A stretch of 64,000 bases of DNA from an uncultured Prevotellaceae bacterium. Its GTDB lineage: Bacteria > Bacteroidota > Bacteroidia > Bacteroidales > Bacteroidaceae. The translations under genes and the position numbers were made by a program. The stretch lies in the NCBI GenBank assembly GCA_900316315.1, contig ONCK01000012.1:1-64000 (forward strand), given 5' to 3'. Below the pieces are notes generated by a model. The model searched no databases, was not told the origin of the DNA, and worked only from the letters and a program-made list of their open reading frames with translations. This document shows positions 28,475 to 37,530 of this stretch, piece by piece. Position 1 is the stretch's first letter, and each line of letters starts with the position of its first letter.

Positions 28475-29149
28475 TCAATTCCGCTTTCTGGTGTCTGTAT
28501 CGCCTTCAGCACCATATTTGAAGCAGAGATAGAGGTTGCGGCTATAGACCACCATACCCGGAGCTTGGGCCAGAAGCAGGATAGGGTCTCGCCTGATACA
28601 TCCATAGGCCAGGATTACAAGGCATCCCATCAGACTTATCACCCAGAAGCCCGCGGGCAGTATCGAGCGTCCGCGCTTGGCAGAGTAATACCACTGATAG
28701 AGGAAGCGCAGACTGAAGACCACCTGTCCCGCGGAGCCGAAGATCAAGAGCCACAGTGGCACATCGCGGTTGTGGAAGAGTTGCCGCACAATCTGGTCCA
28801 CGCCCTGCTCTATGAGCAAAGCGCCCATACACAGCACAGGAGCTGCCAACAGCAGCCCGACCACCACCTTGTCCCATCCCTTGGGCAGCTTGGCCCATAC
28901 GCCTTTGATCTGGAGATTCCAGATATAGACATAGTAGCCGATGATCTGGCCCAGCATAATGCTGAAGTCGCTTCTCATCCATCCGTACGCCAGTAGTAGA
29001 AAGGAGCCCGCAAGACTCAGGACCCAGAAGACCGAGGGTGACACTACACGCCGCGCACGCTCTGAGAGCACCCACTGAAATATGATACGCGCGGAGAAGA
29101 AGGCTTGCGCCAGCAAGCCCGTCATGATGACATAGGCCGGTATATGCAT
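28475..29149 (-). CDS. Membrane protein with two LAB-N (lipid A biosynthesis N-terminal) domains
   Basis: The protein has 224 residues and is almost entirely membrane helices. Two halves carry the same pattern: SARIIFQWVLSE, then PSVFWVLSLAGS, then GWMRSD in the first, and SLRFLYQWYYS, then PAGFWVISLMG, then GCIRRD in the second. This is a tandem LAB-N fold, related to small transporter-like proteins that accompany glycosyltransferases. It starts 10 bp after the glycosyltransferase stop, so the pair probably works on lipid-linked sugars for envelope glycolipid modification. The exact substrate is unknown. Confidence 0.85.
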   Translation of the reverse strand: MHIPAYVIMTGLLAQAFFSARIIFQWVLSERARRVVSPSVFWVLSLAGSFLLLAYGWMRSDFSIMLGQIIGYYVYIWNLQIKGVWAKLPKGWDKVVVGLLLAAPVLCMGALLIEQGVDQIVRQLFHNRDVPLWLLIFGSAGQVVFSLRFLYQWYYSAKRGRSILPAGFWVISLMGCLVILAYGCIRRDPILLLAQAPGMVVYSRNLYLCFKYGAEGDTDTRKRN

Positions 29150-29159
29150 GATAAGGAAG

Positions 29160-29897
29160 CTATGCGCGCAGGTTGTCTTCGCCGATCTGATAGTTGATAT
29201 ACCGTTTCTTCATCCAGCGGTAGGCGAAGCAGTCGACAAAGGGCGCCACCAGACGGTTGTAGAGGTGATATTTGGATTTGCCAGCCGTTCTTGGAAAATG
29301 GCGCACCGGTATCTGCTGATACGTACCGCCGTCCTGGAGGAGGATGAGCGCAGGCAGGAAGCGGTGCATGCCGGTAAAGAAGGGTATGCGCTTGGCGTAT
29401 TTGGTCTGCATCACCTTGAGCGGGCAGCCGGTATCTTGGGCACCGTCGTGGGTCATACTACGTCTGAATCCATTGGCAATCTTAGACTGCAGGCGCTTAA
29501 ACTGCGAGTCCTTCCGCTGAGCCCGTATGCCCGTGACCAGTGCGTAGTTGTCCGCATCCTTAAGCAGGAGATTGAAGTCCTCAGGCGCGGTCTGCAGGTC
29601 AGCGTCCATATAGCCTACCAGCTGACTTTGGGCGACATCGATACCCGCCTTGATCGCCGCGCTCAGCCCTCTGTTGGCCACAAAGGAGATGTAGTAGAAG
29701 TCTTTTTGCCGACTGCATGCCTCCTTGATGCGCGCGAGGCTCGCGTCATGGCTCCCATCATTGACAAAGAGCACACACGTCTTACGCAGCGCCTGGGGCA
29801 GATAGGCTGCAAGACGCTGCTCGAGATGATAGATATTGTCCTGCTCGTCATAGACAGGAACGATGATGGTAAAATCGTAGTTTGCCGTAAGATTCAT
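29160..29897 (-). CDS. DPM1/ArnC-like family 2 glycosyltransferase
   Basis: The protein has 245 residues. FTIIVPVYDEQDNI opens the GT-A domain, FVNDGSHD follows, and GYMDADLQTAPED carries the metal-binding DxD. A typical AIKAGIDVA segment precedes it. The protein ends after the catalytic domain, without the two C-terminal helices of ArnC. It probably transfers a sugar from a nucleotide donor to a polyprenyl phosphate at the cytoplasmic face. The LAB-N membrane protein follows in the same operon. Confidence 0.9.
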   Translation of the reverse strand: MNLTANYDFTIIVPVYDEQDNIYHLEQRLAAYLPQALRKTCVLFVNDGSHDASLARIKEACSRQKDFYYISFVANRGLSAAIKAGIDVAQSQLVGYMDADLQTAPEDFNLLLKDADNYALVTGIRAQRKDSQFKRLQSKIANGFRRSMTHDGAQDTGCPLKVMQTKYAKRIPFFTGMHRFLPALILLQDGGTYQQIPVRHFPRTAGKSKYHLYNRLVAPFVDCFAYRWMKKRYINYQIGEDNLRA

Positions 29898-29977
29898 ATC
29901 CGATAGCTTAGGATTGATAGGCCGAGTCCTAACTTTTTCGGGCTCTATTGTACTGCCTTACAAGACTCTGTGAAGTG

Positions 29978-29985
29978 CAAAGATA
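29978..29985 (-). promoter_or_regulatory. Promoter -7 box (TATCTTTG)
   Basis: It lies 80 bp upstream of the glycosyltransferase start, on the correct strand. Confidence 0.55.
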
Positions 29986-30411
29986 CGCCTAAATCTGCAA
30001 ATGCAGCCCATCCTAACCATCTTTTATATCCATCTGTAGCCGATACTTCTCTTATCAGCTACTGTAAGCGAGATTCAGGACTTACAACTCCCATCCGCCA
30101 TCGCCGTCTCCCCTACCCTCGTCTCCCTGGCTAATGTGCTGCCGTCAGTCAGTCTCGACAATTTCACACCAAGGTCGGACCTTGTCAAAACTACATCCGA
30201 TCTGATTAACACCCCAACCTTTCTGGCGAACGCCGCTCCCATTCTGTCTAAGACTGTATCCGGGCTAATCAGGACGATAAACCGCCCATTGTCCTCCCCT
30301 CTCCTGCCACTGTCATCGACATTAGACAGCGGGACAGACGCCCCAGTTGCTCCACCGCCACTCGCCCAACAAATACACTCTTCTGGCGTACCAGATATAG
30401 CAAAATAGCAG
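29986..30411. other. Intergenic region with 21-bp repeat traces
   Basis: No supported gene. Two 21-bp units at 30160-30180 and 30181-30201 resemble those upstream of mnmG: the second matches unit 16833-16853 at 18 of 21 positions. An open frame on the minus strand reads SDVVLTRSD here, the same heptad as near 16.85 kb. Confidence 0.6.
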
Positions 30412-30419
30412 TATTTTTG
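30412..30419 (+). promoter_or_regulatory. Promoter -7 box (TATTTTTG)
   Basis: It lies 26 bp before the start of the trypsin-like gene at 30446. Confidence 0.55.
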
Positions 30420-30445
30420 CATCGTCTACCATTTTACGACCAATC

Positions 30446-31480
30446 ATGCGTCTACACCGTCCGTCCAGCAAGTTGCTGCTTATCATCGCCAGCCTCGTCG
30501 TCATCATCACCGTCTGGGGTCTGCTGATGCCTCTGCCTCACCATCGTATGAGGCAGCAGCGTTGTCTTGTCTGGCTGCAAAATACGTACTGCTTTGCTAT
30601 GACAGCCGACGGCGCAGATACCGTCTACTTCAACGGTCTCCGCAGCGACACCCTGCTCAGCGGCGTCTCCATCCGCCGGTCAGAGGCCCTGGTCACCCGT
30701 CATGGCACAGGATTCTGGTACAGTCCGTGGCTGCTGCTCCACCACTGCGGCGGGCGCATCATGACCACTTCCCGACTCGCCCTGCCCGACACCCTGCTTG
30801 ACCGGGTTGACTCCCTGATCGACACCCTACTCGTCCGCCAAACCGCCCTCGCCGATCGACAGCTCGCAGACCTCACCAAGAGCGAGGACCATCTGGACTA
30901 CTATGTCAAGACTCACAGCGTGACTGACGAAGGGTACAATCAGGTCGCACAGTATGAGCAACAGCTTCGCCAGCAGCTCAAGGAGACCAAGATTCTCGCC
31001 CAGACACTCAAGCACTTAAGCCGTCAGGACCATGTCAAGTTGCTTTACCTCCCCCGCTACACCTATCGTGCAGCCGACAGAAGCGACACCCTGAGTACCG
31101 AGGCACGGCCCTGCCATCTGTTCAAGCCTCTTCGCCAGCGCGGTCTCTGTATCCTGCAGTCTGACACCAAACTCAATACACTGGGATCTGTGAGTCTCGC
31201 GCGTCCGCTCTTCACCCTGATGCGCTTTGCCAGTTCAGACGACCCCGCCGGCGTCACCCTGATGGGATTCAACCATCCCCTGCCCCACGGCCAAGTCACA
31301 TCCGCCTTCACCGCTGGCTCCTATAAAGGACAGGCGTGGAAAGACAGTGACTTTCCACAGAGCCGTCGCTATCATACCGACCTCCCCATCCTCTCGTCTG
31401 CCGAGGGAAGTCCCATAGTCGACAGGCGCGGTGTACTCATCGGCGTTGCCACCAAGCAAGGCCTTATCCCTATGCCATGA
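30446..31480 (+). CDS. Membrane-anchored protein with degenerate trypsin-like domain
   Basis: The protein has 344 residues. One N-terminal membrane helix (about 10-28) leads to an exported domain with a helical coiled stretch (about 110-190). The C-terminus, ILSSAEGSPIVDRRGVLIGV (about 315-334), has the layout of the trypsin-like GNSGGPlvn.dG.vvGi strand pair. The position of the catalytic Ser appears to be Glu320, so it is probably not an active protease. This family assignment is weak. Its stop overlaps the next gene by 4 bp (ATGA), so the two are co-translated. Confidence 0.65.
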   Translation: MRLHRPSSKLLLIIASLVVIITVWGLLMPLPHHRMRQQRCLVWLQNTYCFAMTADGADTVYFNGLRSDTLLSGVSIRRSEALVTRHGTGFWYSPWLLLHHCGGRIMTTSRLALPDTLLDRVDSLIDTLLVRQTALADRQLADLTKSEDHLDYYVKTHSVTDEGYNQVAQYEQQLRQQLKETKILAQTLKHLSRQDHVKLLYLPRYTYRAADRSDTLSTEARPCHLFKPLRQRGLCILQSDTKLNTLGSVSLARPLFTLMRFASSDDPAGVTLMGFNHPLPHGQVTSAFTAGSYKGQAWKDSDFPQSRRYHTDLPILSSAEGSPIVDRRGVLIGVATKQGLIPMP

Positions 31481-32874
31481 TGTCCCTGTCTCACGCTATA
31501 TCCTCCTGCTGCATGCGCCTCACCCCGCTGCTCTTACTGCCCAGCCTGCTGCTAAGCAGTTGCGGTCACCGCACCCTGTCATGGCAAGGCGGATCATACA
31601 CAGGCGAGGTCAAGGACGGCGTCCCCGACGGCTGGGGTATCTATCGCGACGACAGCACCTGCTATCGCGGGAACTGGTCCAAGGGCCAACGCGACGGCAT
31701 GGGCTATCTCACCAAGGGCGATACCACTTATCAAGGTAGCTTCCGCCAGGGACACTATGAGGGCGAAGGACGCCTCAGTATCAAGGGCAGCCTGTCAGGC
31801 TACGAGGGACAATGGGCCCACGGCGTACGTCAAGGACAAGGCGTCTACACGGATACCCTGGGACGCACTTGGACCGGCCGATGGACCGCCGACACCCTCG
31901 TGAGCGGCACCCTGTGCGACAGCCTCGGCACCTATACTGGCACATTTGACCGCATTTCCATGCTTCCCTCAGGCTTTGCCAAATACGTGAGCCATGACGG
32001 ACTGTCCATGTACGAAGGCTACTGGACCAACGGCCGCCATAATGGATTTGGTATCTGCTCCGACAATGGACGCCAATTGCAGTGCGGCTGGTGGAAAGCG
32101 GGCCGTTTCTTAGGAGAACGCATGAAGTACACCTCAGCCCGCGTCTACGGTATCGACATATCGCGCTATCAGCATCGTCCAGAGCGATATATCCGCATCA
32201 GGCGCGGCCGGCGGCGTATCAGGATCAAGGTAGGAGCCCCCATAGCTTGGAAAAAACTGCGCATCGTGCACTTGGGTGCAGCCAACAGCCATAATGTAGT
32301 AGGACACACCGACTTCCCAATCTCCTTCTGCTACATCAAGAGCACACAAGGTACCTCTTTGGCCAGTTCATACTACGCCTCTGATGCTCGCGGAGCCCGC
32401 AGTGTAGGCATCAGGGTCGGAGCCTACCACTTCATGTCGGCTGCCAGCGGCGCCGCCCAGGCCCGATGGTTTCTCAGCAAGACCCATGTGGCCGCCGGCG
32501 ACCTGCCTCCCATGCTCGATGTCGAACTTACCAACAAGCAGATCCGCTCTATGGGCGGCTACAGCGCCCTCTACAGTCAGATGCTCAGCTGGCTGCGTAT
32601 CGTAGGCCGTGCTACAGGCAAACGGCCCATTATCTATATCTCTCAGAACTTTGTCAACCGTCATTGGACCAATGCTCCCCAAGAGCTGCAGGCATACCGT
32701 GTGTGGATAGCCCGATACGGTCAGTACAAGCCCTATGTCAAGCTACTCTACTGGCAACTCTCTCCGTGGGGCAAGGTAAGGGGAATCAACGGATACGTAG
32801 ATATCAATGTCTTCAACGGCAGCAAGGAGCAATACAATCGCTACATCGAGAGCAACTTCACCGATTTGCCCTAA
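31477..32874 (+). CDS. Lipoprotein with MORN repeats and a GH25 lysozyme domain
   Basis: The protein has 465 residues. A signal peptide and lipobox (LLLSSC, about Cys29) are followed by about seven MORN-type repeats from 38 to 215 (YTGEVKDGVPDGWG, YRGNWSKGQRDGMG, YEGQWAHGVRQGQG). A GH25 domain from about 225 to 460 opens with YGIDISRYQ and carries the catalytic DVE pair at Asp348/Glu350, with KSTQGTS and WQLSPWG as further family motifs. GH25 enzymes cleave peptidoglycan glycan strands. The basic stretch RIRRGRRRIRIK sits early in the GH25 domain. It is co-translated with the upstream trypsin-like protein. Confidence 0.92.
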   Translation: MMSLSHAISSCCMRLTPLLLLPSLLLSSCGHRTLSWQGGSYTGEVKDGVPDGWGIYRDDSTCYRGNWSKGQRDGMGYLTKGDTTYQGSFRQGHYEGEGRLSIKGSLSGYEGQWAHGVRQGQGVYTDTLGRTWTGRWTADTLVSGTLCDSLGTYTGTFDRISMLPSGFAKYVSHDGLSMYEGYWTNGRHNGFGICSDNGRQLQCGWWKAGRFLGERMKYTSARVYGIDISRYQHRPERYIRIRRGRRRIRIKVGAPIAWKKLRIVHLGAANSHNVVGHTDFPISFCYIKSTQGTSLASSYYASDARGARSVGIRVGAYHFMSAASGAAQARWFLSKTHVAAGDLPPMLDVELTNKQIRSMGGYSALYSQMLSWLRIVGRATGKRPIIYISQNFVNRHWTNAPQELQAYRVWIARYGQYKPYVKLLYWQLSPWGKVRGINGYVDINVFNGSKEQYNRYIESNFTDLP

Positions 32875-32944
32875 ACTCGTCTGACAAAGAAACTGAAAAT
32901 TCAGCTTTTTTAATTTGCAGGTCTTCAAAATTTTTCTGTCAGAC

Positions 32945-32975
32945 TTGGAAATAATTTCATTACTTCTTACTTTTG
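32945..32975 (+). promoter_or_regulatory. Promoter of the DUF4488-like gene
   Basis: The -7 box TACTTTTG (32968-32975) has a TTG at 32945-32947 about 20 bp upstream. It rules out a start at 32915 and supports the ATG at 33044. Confidence 0.65.
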
Positions 32976-33043
32976 TTCCATCAAGGGGCCACGCGCACAA
33001 GCGCAGTCCCCTCCTACTCACAACAGACAAAAACATAACGCCT

Positions 33044-33670
33044 ATGAAACGCCACCTACTCTTCCCCATCCTCCTGGCCACTTTGCTGTCCATGCCTACC
33101 CTTACCTTGTCAGCCCAGCAAGAGGCGGCTCCCCGGCCCGCTAAGCCAGGTCTACAAGGCATATGGCAGCTCTGTACCCTCAAGGACGTCGACGGCCAAG
33201 TCGAGATGCACCTCATGCCTTACCTCAAGATCCTCTCAGGCGACGGCACCTTCACCAATGTACTCATCCGCGTCACCGAGGGTGGCAGCAAGACTACAGA
33301 GAGCGGCACCTACACCATAGACAATGACACCATTTATACTGAAGCCATCGCCCAGTCGACCGACTCCGCCATGCTCGGCTATCGGCATCCCGTCACCTAC
33401 CATCTGCAAGACCCCCGCTGGCTCATCACAGAGTACAAGAAACCGGGCAATGACGAGCTCTTCCACGAGATATGGATGCGCATAGTGCCGCAACCCTCCC
33501 GCCACATGGAGGGTCATGGCAGATTTGGGCAAATGGGCAAACGGCCGATGCAACCCCGCGGCCAGATGCAGCACCGACGCATGCAAGGCACCAATTCCCG
33601 GACGCAGAGCAATCCTTTTCAAAGCCAGAGCAATACCAATACGATACCCGATGTCATGAGCGACGACTAG
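33044..33670 (+). CDS. Secreted DUF4488-like protein
   Basis: The protein has 208 residues from the ATG at 33044, chosen because a signal peptide (KRHLLFPILLATLLS...LSAQQ) begins there and a promoter lies within the longer frame. The core (LQGIWQLCTL...SGTYTIDNDTIYTE...HEIWMRI) resembles DUF4488, a lipocalin-like periplasmic domain of unknown role. The last 50 residues are rich in Met, Gln, Arg and Asn and probably disordered. Confidence 0.75.
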   Translation: MKRHLLFPILLATLLSMPTLTLSAQQEAAPRPAKPGLQGIWQLCTLKDVDGQVEMHLMPYLKILSGDGTFTNVLIRVTEGGSKTTESGTYTIDNDTIYTEAIAQSTDSAMLGYRHPVTYHLQDPRWLITEYKKPGNDELFHEIWMRIVPQPSRHMEGHGRFGQMGKRPMQPRGQMQHRRMQGTNSRTQSNPFQSQSNTNTIPDVMSDD

Positions 33671-33752
33671 CCGTCGCCATGTCCCCATTGTACATCGACA
33701 ATCGCCCGATTGGAGGCCAATAGGCCAGGCAGTAAAACAACAAAATAGGAGA

Positions 33753-34370
33753 CTAGAGCTGTCCGCTCTCTACCATCAGGACGATACGCTCAGTAAATTT
33801 GTCTTCTCCCTGAGGGTCATACTTCTTGGTCAGACTATTGCCGTACAAGCCCGCAAATACCTGGTAGAAGTTGGCTCTCAGCGGTCCTAGAAAGGCTTTG
33901 ACCATATCAAACGACGTCTGTCCACACTCCCGGTTGATAAGTTTTACGAGCAGTCTCCCTTGTGAGCGGCTCATCTTCTTAACCAATGGATAGTATTGCT
34001 CGCGCATGCCCTTCTCCACGGCGGCTATATGTGCCTTTTTGGCCTTCTCATTGGGCAGCGTCTGTAAGAAGTCGTACGTCTCTATGAGCGTCTGCTTGGC
34101 AAGTTGGGCAATAGGAAAAACATATTTGATATTGGCCACCATACGGTTGTACTTTAGTCGTTCTTTCTCGTTCTTAAATCTCAACGGGGAGAAGCGGTAG
34201 AAGGTATGAAGCGTGATATTGGGGATGCTGTCCCCCTTGTAGTAGGCACGTCCCAAGTGTACATACATCGCCACCTTGAGCGTGTCGTTGTGGGAAACGA
34301 TGTCGTCAGCTGCCACACGCGATGTAAGCATTAGCAGCACGAGGACCATCAACAATTTTAACCGTTTCAT
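33753..34370 (-). CDS. Secreted DUF4294 protein
   Basis: The protein has 205 residues from the ATG at 34370, where a signal peptide begins and a -7 box (34386-34379) lies directly upstream. The mature part has the DUF4294 layout: RFSPLRFKNEKERLKYNRMVAN, then VFPIAQLAKQTLIETYDFLQ, and SRSQGRLLVKLINRECGQTSFDM. The family is restricted to Bacteroidota and has no known function. Confidence 0.85.
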   Translation of the reverse strand: MKRLKLLMVLVLLMLTSRVAADDIVSHNDTLKVAMYVHLGRAYYKGDSIPNITLHTFYRFSPLRFKNEKERLKYNRMVANIKYVFPIAQLAKQTLIETYDFLQTLPNEKAKKAHIAAVEKGMREQYYPLVKKMSRSQGRLLVKLINRECGQTSFDMVKAFLGPLRANFYQVFAGLYGNSLTKKYDPQGEDKFTERIVLMVESGQL

Positions 34371-34378
34371 ACAAGATG

Positions 34379-34407
34379 CAAAAGTAGCAAGTTTTTGCTG
34401 GAACAAA
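34379..34407 (-). promoter_or_regulatory. Promoter of the DUF4294 gene
   Basis: -7 TACTTTTG (34386-34379) and -33 TTTG (34407-34404), spacing 17 bp. Confidence 0.65.
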
Positions 34408-34597
34408 TAGAGGCACAGCCAATTCTTCATATTATTTAGGACTAGAGGGGAGCAATCTTATCATTTTTAGACTTTGAGACTCTGTATCACCCTCTTACTT
34501 TTCTCTCCGCGGGGAGGGGAAGGGCGACCGTCCGATTTTTTGGCATCATACCACATAAAATGAGCCCACCGAGCGCAAATGGTTGCATCAAAATCCT

Positions 34598-34605
34598 TAT
34601 CTTTG
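34598..34605 (+). promoter_or_regulatory. Promoter -7 box (TATCTTTG)
   Basis: It lies inside the longest version of the next frame and so supports the internal ATG at 34627. Confidence 0.6.
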
Positions 34606-34626
34606 TCCCACAAGACCGTAAACCAG

Positions 34627-35274
34627 ATGAAAATAAGACAGATTAAGAGCATCGTCAGCGGCGCCTCCGATGTACCGGCCGTGCTGGATGCCGCAGGGAT
34701 TCCCTTTGAGAAGATAGCCAACGTCGATTGGCCCGACAAATATCCGTACAAGCCCGACGCAGTGTTTCGTATAGCCTACACCAAGACGTCACTTCTGATC
34801 CACTACATGGTGACAGAGGACTCCATACGTGCGCGCTACGGCGATGACAATGGCCATGTGTGGACAGACAGCTGCGTGGAGTTTTTTTGCCAGCCCAAGG
34901 ATGATGGCATCTACTACAATCTGGAGACCAACTGCATCGGCACCGTACTGCTCGGCGCCGGCACCAGTCGCCACGGACGCGAGCTCGCCAATATCGAGAC
35001 CTTGGGTGCTATCCAGCGCTGGGCCAGCCTGGGCCGCCGTCCATTTGAGGAGAGAGTCAACAGAGTCAGTTGGCAGCTTGCCCTCATCGTACCGCTGGCC
35101 TCCTTCTTCAAGCACCGTATACGGTCCATCGAGGGCAAGACGATACAAGCCAATGTCTACAAGTGCGGCGATGAGCTTCAGAAGCCCCACTATCTCTCTT
35201 GGAACAAGATAGACCTGCCGAAGCCCGACTTCCACTGCCCGCAGTATTTTGCGCCCATGGAATTTCAGCCATAG
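34627..35274 (+). CDS. CBM9-like carbohydrate-binding protein
   Basis: The protein has 215 residues from the ATG at 34627, just downstream of a -7 box. It is a single beta-sandwich with the CBM9-like pattern: LLIHYMVTEDSIRARYGDDNG, then VWTDSCVEFFCQPKDDG, then a C-terminal CPQYFAPMEF. There is no signal peptide, so it appears cytoplasmic, unusual for a sugar-binding module. No partner enzyme lies beside it. Confidence 0.8.
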   Translation: MKIRQIKSIVSGASDVPAVLDAAGIPFEKIANVDWPDKYPYKPDAVFRIAYTKTSLLIHYMVTEDSIRARYGDDNGHVWTDSCVEFFCQPKDDGIYYNLETNCIGTVLLGAGTSRHGRELANIETLGAIQRWASLGRRPFEERVNRVSWQLALIVPLASFFKHRIRSIEGKTIQANVYKCGDELQKPHYLSWNKIDLPKPDFHCPQYFAPMEFQP

Positions 35275-35312
35275 CCTGTCTTCCCGCTCATTCTCCGCTT
35301 CATTCCCCTCCC

Positions 35313-37331
35313 ATGAAATATCTCCTCGTCCTCCTGCTGAGCCTCACTGTACTGAGCAGCTGGGGACAGACGCTCACGTGGGAAGACTTCGTCGAAGACT
35401 ACCTCTCCATTGATGAGCAGCAGGGTAGGGAAGCACTGCAACAACGGGCGGAGCAACTGCTCTATATCCACGAAAATCCCTTTGACATCAATCGTATTAC
35501 CCCCGACGAGCTGTCGCGTCTACCCTTTGTCTCAGCGCGTCAGGCCGACAGTTTGATCAGCTATATACACCGCTACGGCCCGCTACACTCGCTCGGCGAA
35601 CTGTCGCTCGTACCTTGGCTTGACAAGGTCACGCGAGACAGGCTGATGCTCTTCGTCTACATTCCCGACCAGACAGGAGAGCCTCTGCCGCAGGTCAAGT
35701 GGCGCAGCAAGCCCCTTAGACAGCGTGTAGCCGCCAACTATGCCCAGCCTCTCTACTACAGGGCCGGCTTCAGCAACTATACTCCCGAGCAGCTCGCTAA
35801 GTCCCCCAATCTCAAATACTACGGCAACGCCTTGGCGCTCGCCCTGCGCTATCGCGGCAGCTACAGAGACAGTCTGGAGTGGGGACTTACCCTGCAGAGC
35901 GATGAGGGAGAGCCCATCATGTCCCAGGGCAACCGCATCTTTGACTATCAGTCTCTCTACCTCGCAGGAAAGGGCAGGGGAGTGCTCGCCCAGTGGCTGG
36001 TCGGCGACTATCAGATCCAGCAAGGCGCTGGCCTCGTTGCCGGCCAGGGACTATGGAACAGCGCCTTGGCCGTCGTCAGTTTTGGCGGCCGACCTCGCCA
36101 GGGCATCATCAAGCATACAGGTACTGACGAGATCCGATACTTCCGCGGTGCGGCGGTCACTCTCCGGCTATCCAGAGTCATGCTCACCGCCTTTGTATCC
36201 TACCGCAACCTCGACGCGACGTTCTCCAAAGGGTATGCCCGTACACTGCTCACCTCCGGCTACCATCGCACACGCTCCGAGCTCGACCGCAAGGGCAATC
36301 TCCACACGACCTCCGAGGGCTTGTCATTGCAGTGGCAGAGCCGCGGACTACTGCTCGGCCTCAACGGCCTACACACAGAGTACAACAAGCCCTTTGCCAC
36401 CGTCCCGGCCATCTACCGCCGGTACTACCCCAAGGGCAGGTCGCTTGGCAACTACTCGGCATATTACCAGCTGCGTCTCAGTGCGCTCTCCCTGACCGGC
36501 GAGGAGGCTGTGAGCGAGCGCGGCGGCGTGGCCTGCAACAATATGCTGCGCTATCAGCCCAGCCGCCGTCTCGCCGTGACCTTGCAACACCGGTATTACG
36601 ACAAGCGGTATCAGGCTCCTTACTCATTTGCCTACAGCCTCGGCGGACATACCTCCAATGAGCATGGTCTCTTGGCCGGGCTTGTTCTCCAGCCCCTTCG
36701 CAAGTTGACGCTCACAGGCTACCTGGACTACGCCCGGCATCCCTTCGCAATCTATCAGGCTACCCAGTCGAGTGATGCGATGTCTGTCCATCTACAGGCA
36801 GACTGGCAACTGGACAATGACACCAAGCTCTCCCTGCGCTATCGTGTCCGCATGAAGCAGGAGGACAATGCAGACTCCTCAGCCCTGCTCTCCAACTGGC
36901 ACCACTACTGGCGCATTCAAGCCTACTACGTCATAGGCTGCATCCATTGGGTCACCTCTGCTGACTTCAATCTCTATACCCCTGCAGAGGGCAAGTCGCG
37001 CTGGGGGCGCATGGTCTCCCAGCGCATGAGCCTCAATCTCAAGGCCGTCAGTGTCAAGGCTTCCGCAGCATGGTTTCATACGGCCGACTATCTCACAGCC
37101 GTGCGGTCCTACGAGCCCCAAATGCTCTACAGCTTCAGCTTTCCGACCTGCGCTTACCATGGTCTGAGAGCCACCGCCATAGCTGAGGTCAAGCTCGCCC
37201 AACGCCTGACGCTGAGCGCCCGGTACACCATCACCCATCTCACCAACCGCGACCACTTCTCCTCGCAGCAGCAACGGATAGACAGCCCGACCAAACAAGA
37301 TCTGTATTTTCAGGTTGTCTACGACTTCTAA
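35313..37331 (+). CDS. Secreted helix-hairpin-helix and outer-membrane barrel-like protein
   Basis: The protein has 672 residues from the ATG at 35313, where a signal peptide (KYLLVLLLSLTVLSSWGQ) begins. A helical N-terminus has ComEA-like helix-hairpin-helix motifs (FDINRITPDELSRLPFVS, HSLGELSLVPWLD; about residues 55-105). The rest (about 130-672) is a long series of amphipathic strands ending in YFQVVYDF, as expected for an outer-membrane beta-barrel. Such proteins are common in Bacteroidota; a DNA-binding or uptake role is possible but unproven. Confidence 0.8.
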   Translation: MKYLLVLLLSLTVLSSWGQTLTWEDFVEDYLSIDEQQGREALQQRAEQLLYIHENPFDINRITPDELSRLPFVSARQADSLISYIHRYGPLHSLGELSLVPWLDKVTRDRLMLFVYIPDQTGEPLPQVKWRSKPLRQRVAANYAQPLYYRAGFSNYTPEQLAKSPNLKYYGNALALALRYRGSYRDSLEWGLTLQSDEGEPIMSQGNRIFDYQSLYLAGKGRGVLAQWLVGDYQIQQGAGLVAGQGLWNSALAVVSFGGRPRQGIIKHTGTDEIRYFRGAAVTLRLSRVMLTAFVSYRNLDATFSKGYARTLLTSGYHRTRSELDRKGNLHTTSEGLSLQWQSRGLLLGLNGLHTEYNKPFATVPAIYRRYYPKGRSLGNYSAYYQLRLSALSLTGEEAVSERGGVACNNMLRYQPSRRLAVTLQHRYYDKRYQAPYSFAYSLGGHTSNEHGLLAGLVLQPLRKLTLTGYLDYARHPFAIYQATQSSDAMSVHLQADWQLDNDTKLSLRYRVRMKQEDNADSSALLSNWHHYWRIQAYYVIGCIHWVTSADFNLYTPAEGKSRWGRMVSQRMSLNLKAVSVKASAAWFHTADYLTAVRSYEPQMLYSFSFPTCAYHGLRATAIAEVKLAQRLTLSARYTITHLTNRDHFSSQQQRIDSPTKQDLYFQVVYDF

Positions 37332-37361
37332 GTCTGTCCGGAAAATGTCAGGGACAGACTT
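37330..37361 (+). terminator. Terminator of the HhH/barrel gene
   Basis: A perfect 10-bp stem AAGTCTGTCC (37330-37339) pairs with 37352-37361. It overlaps the stop codon and is followed by TTGTCAAAGATTAAAAAAG. Confidence 0.7.
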
Positions 37362-37530
37362 TGTCAAAGATTAAAAAAGTCTTTGTTTTAATATAAGGGC
37401 GATATCGTCTGTCGCAGGCCCGATGTCACCCACCTCAAGTCCGTTCCTGTACAAGCAGCATCGGATACCCTGTAGACTGTATTGGCCTTAGCCTGTGCCA
37501 TATACCCGCCAATATTCCGCGACTGTCTTG

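Noticed and set aside
30075..30422. 115-codon minus-strand frame containing SDVVLTRSD
   Set aside because: Same 21-bp-derived artefact; no domain, and it overlaps the promoter of the 30.4-kb gene.
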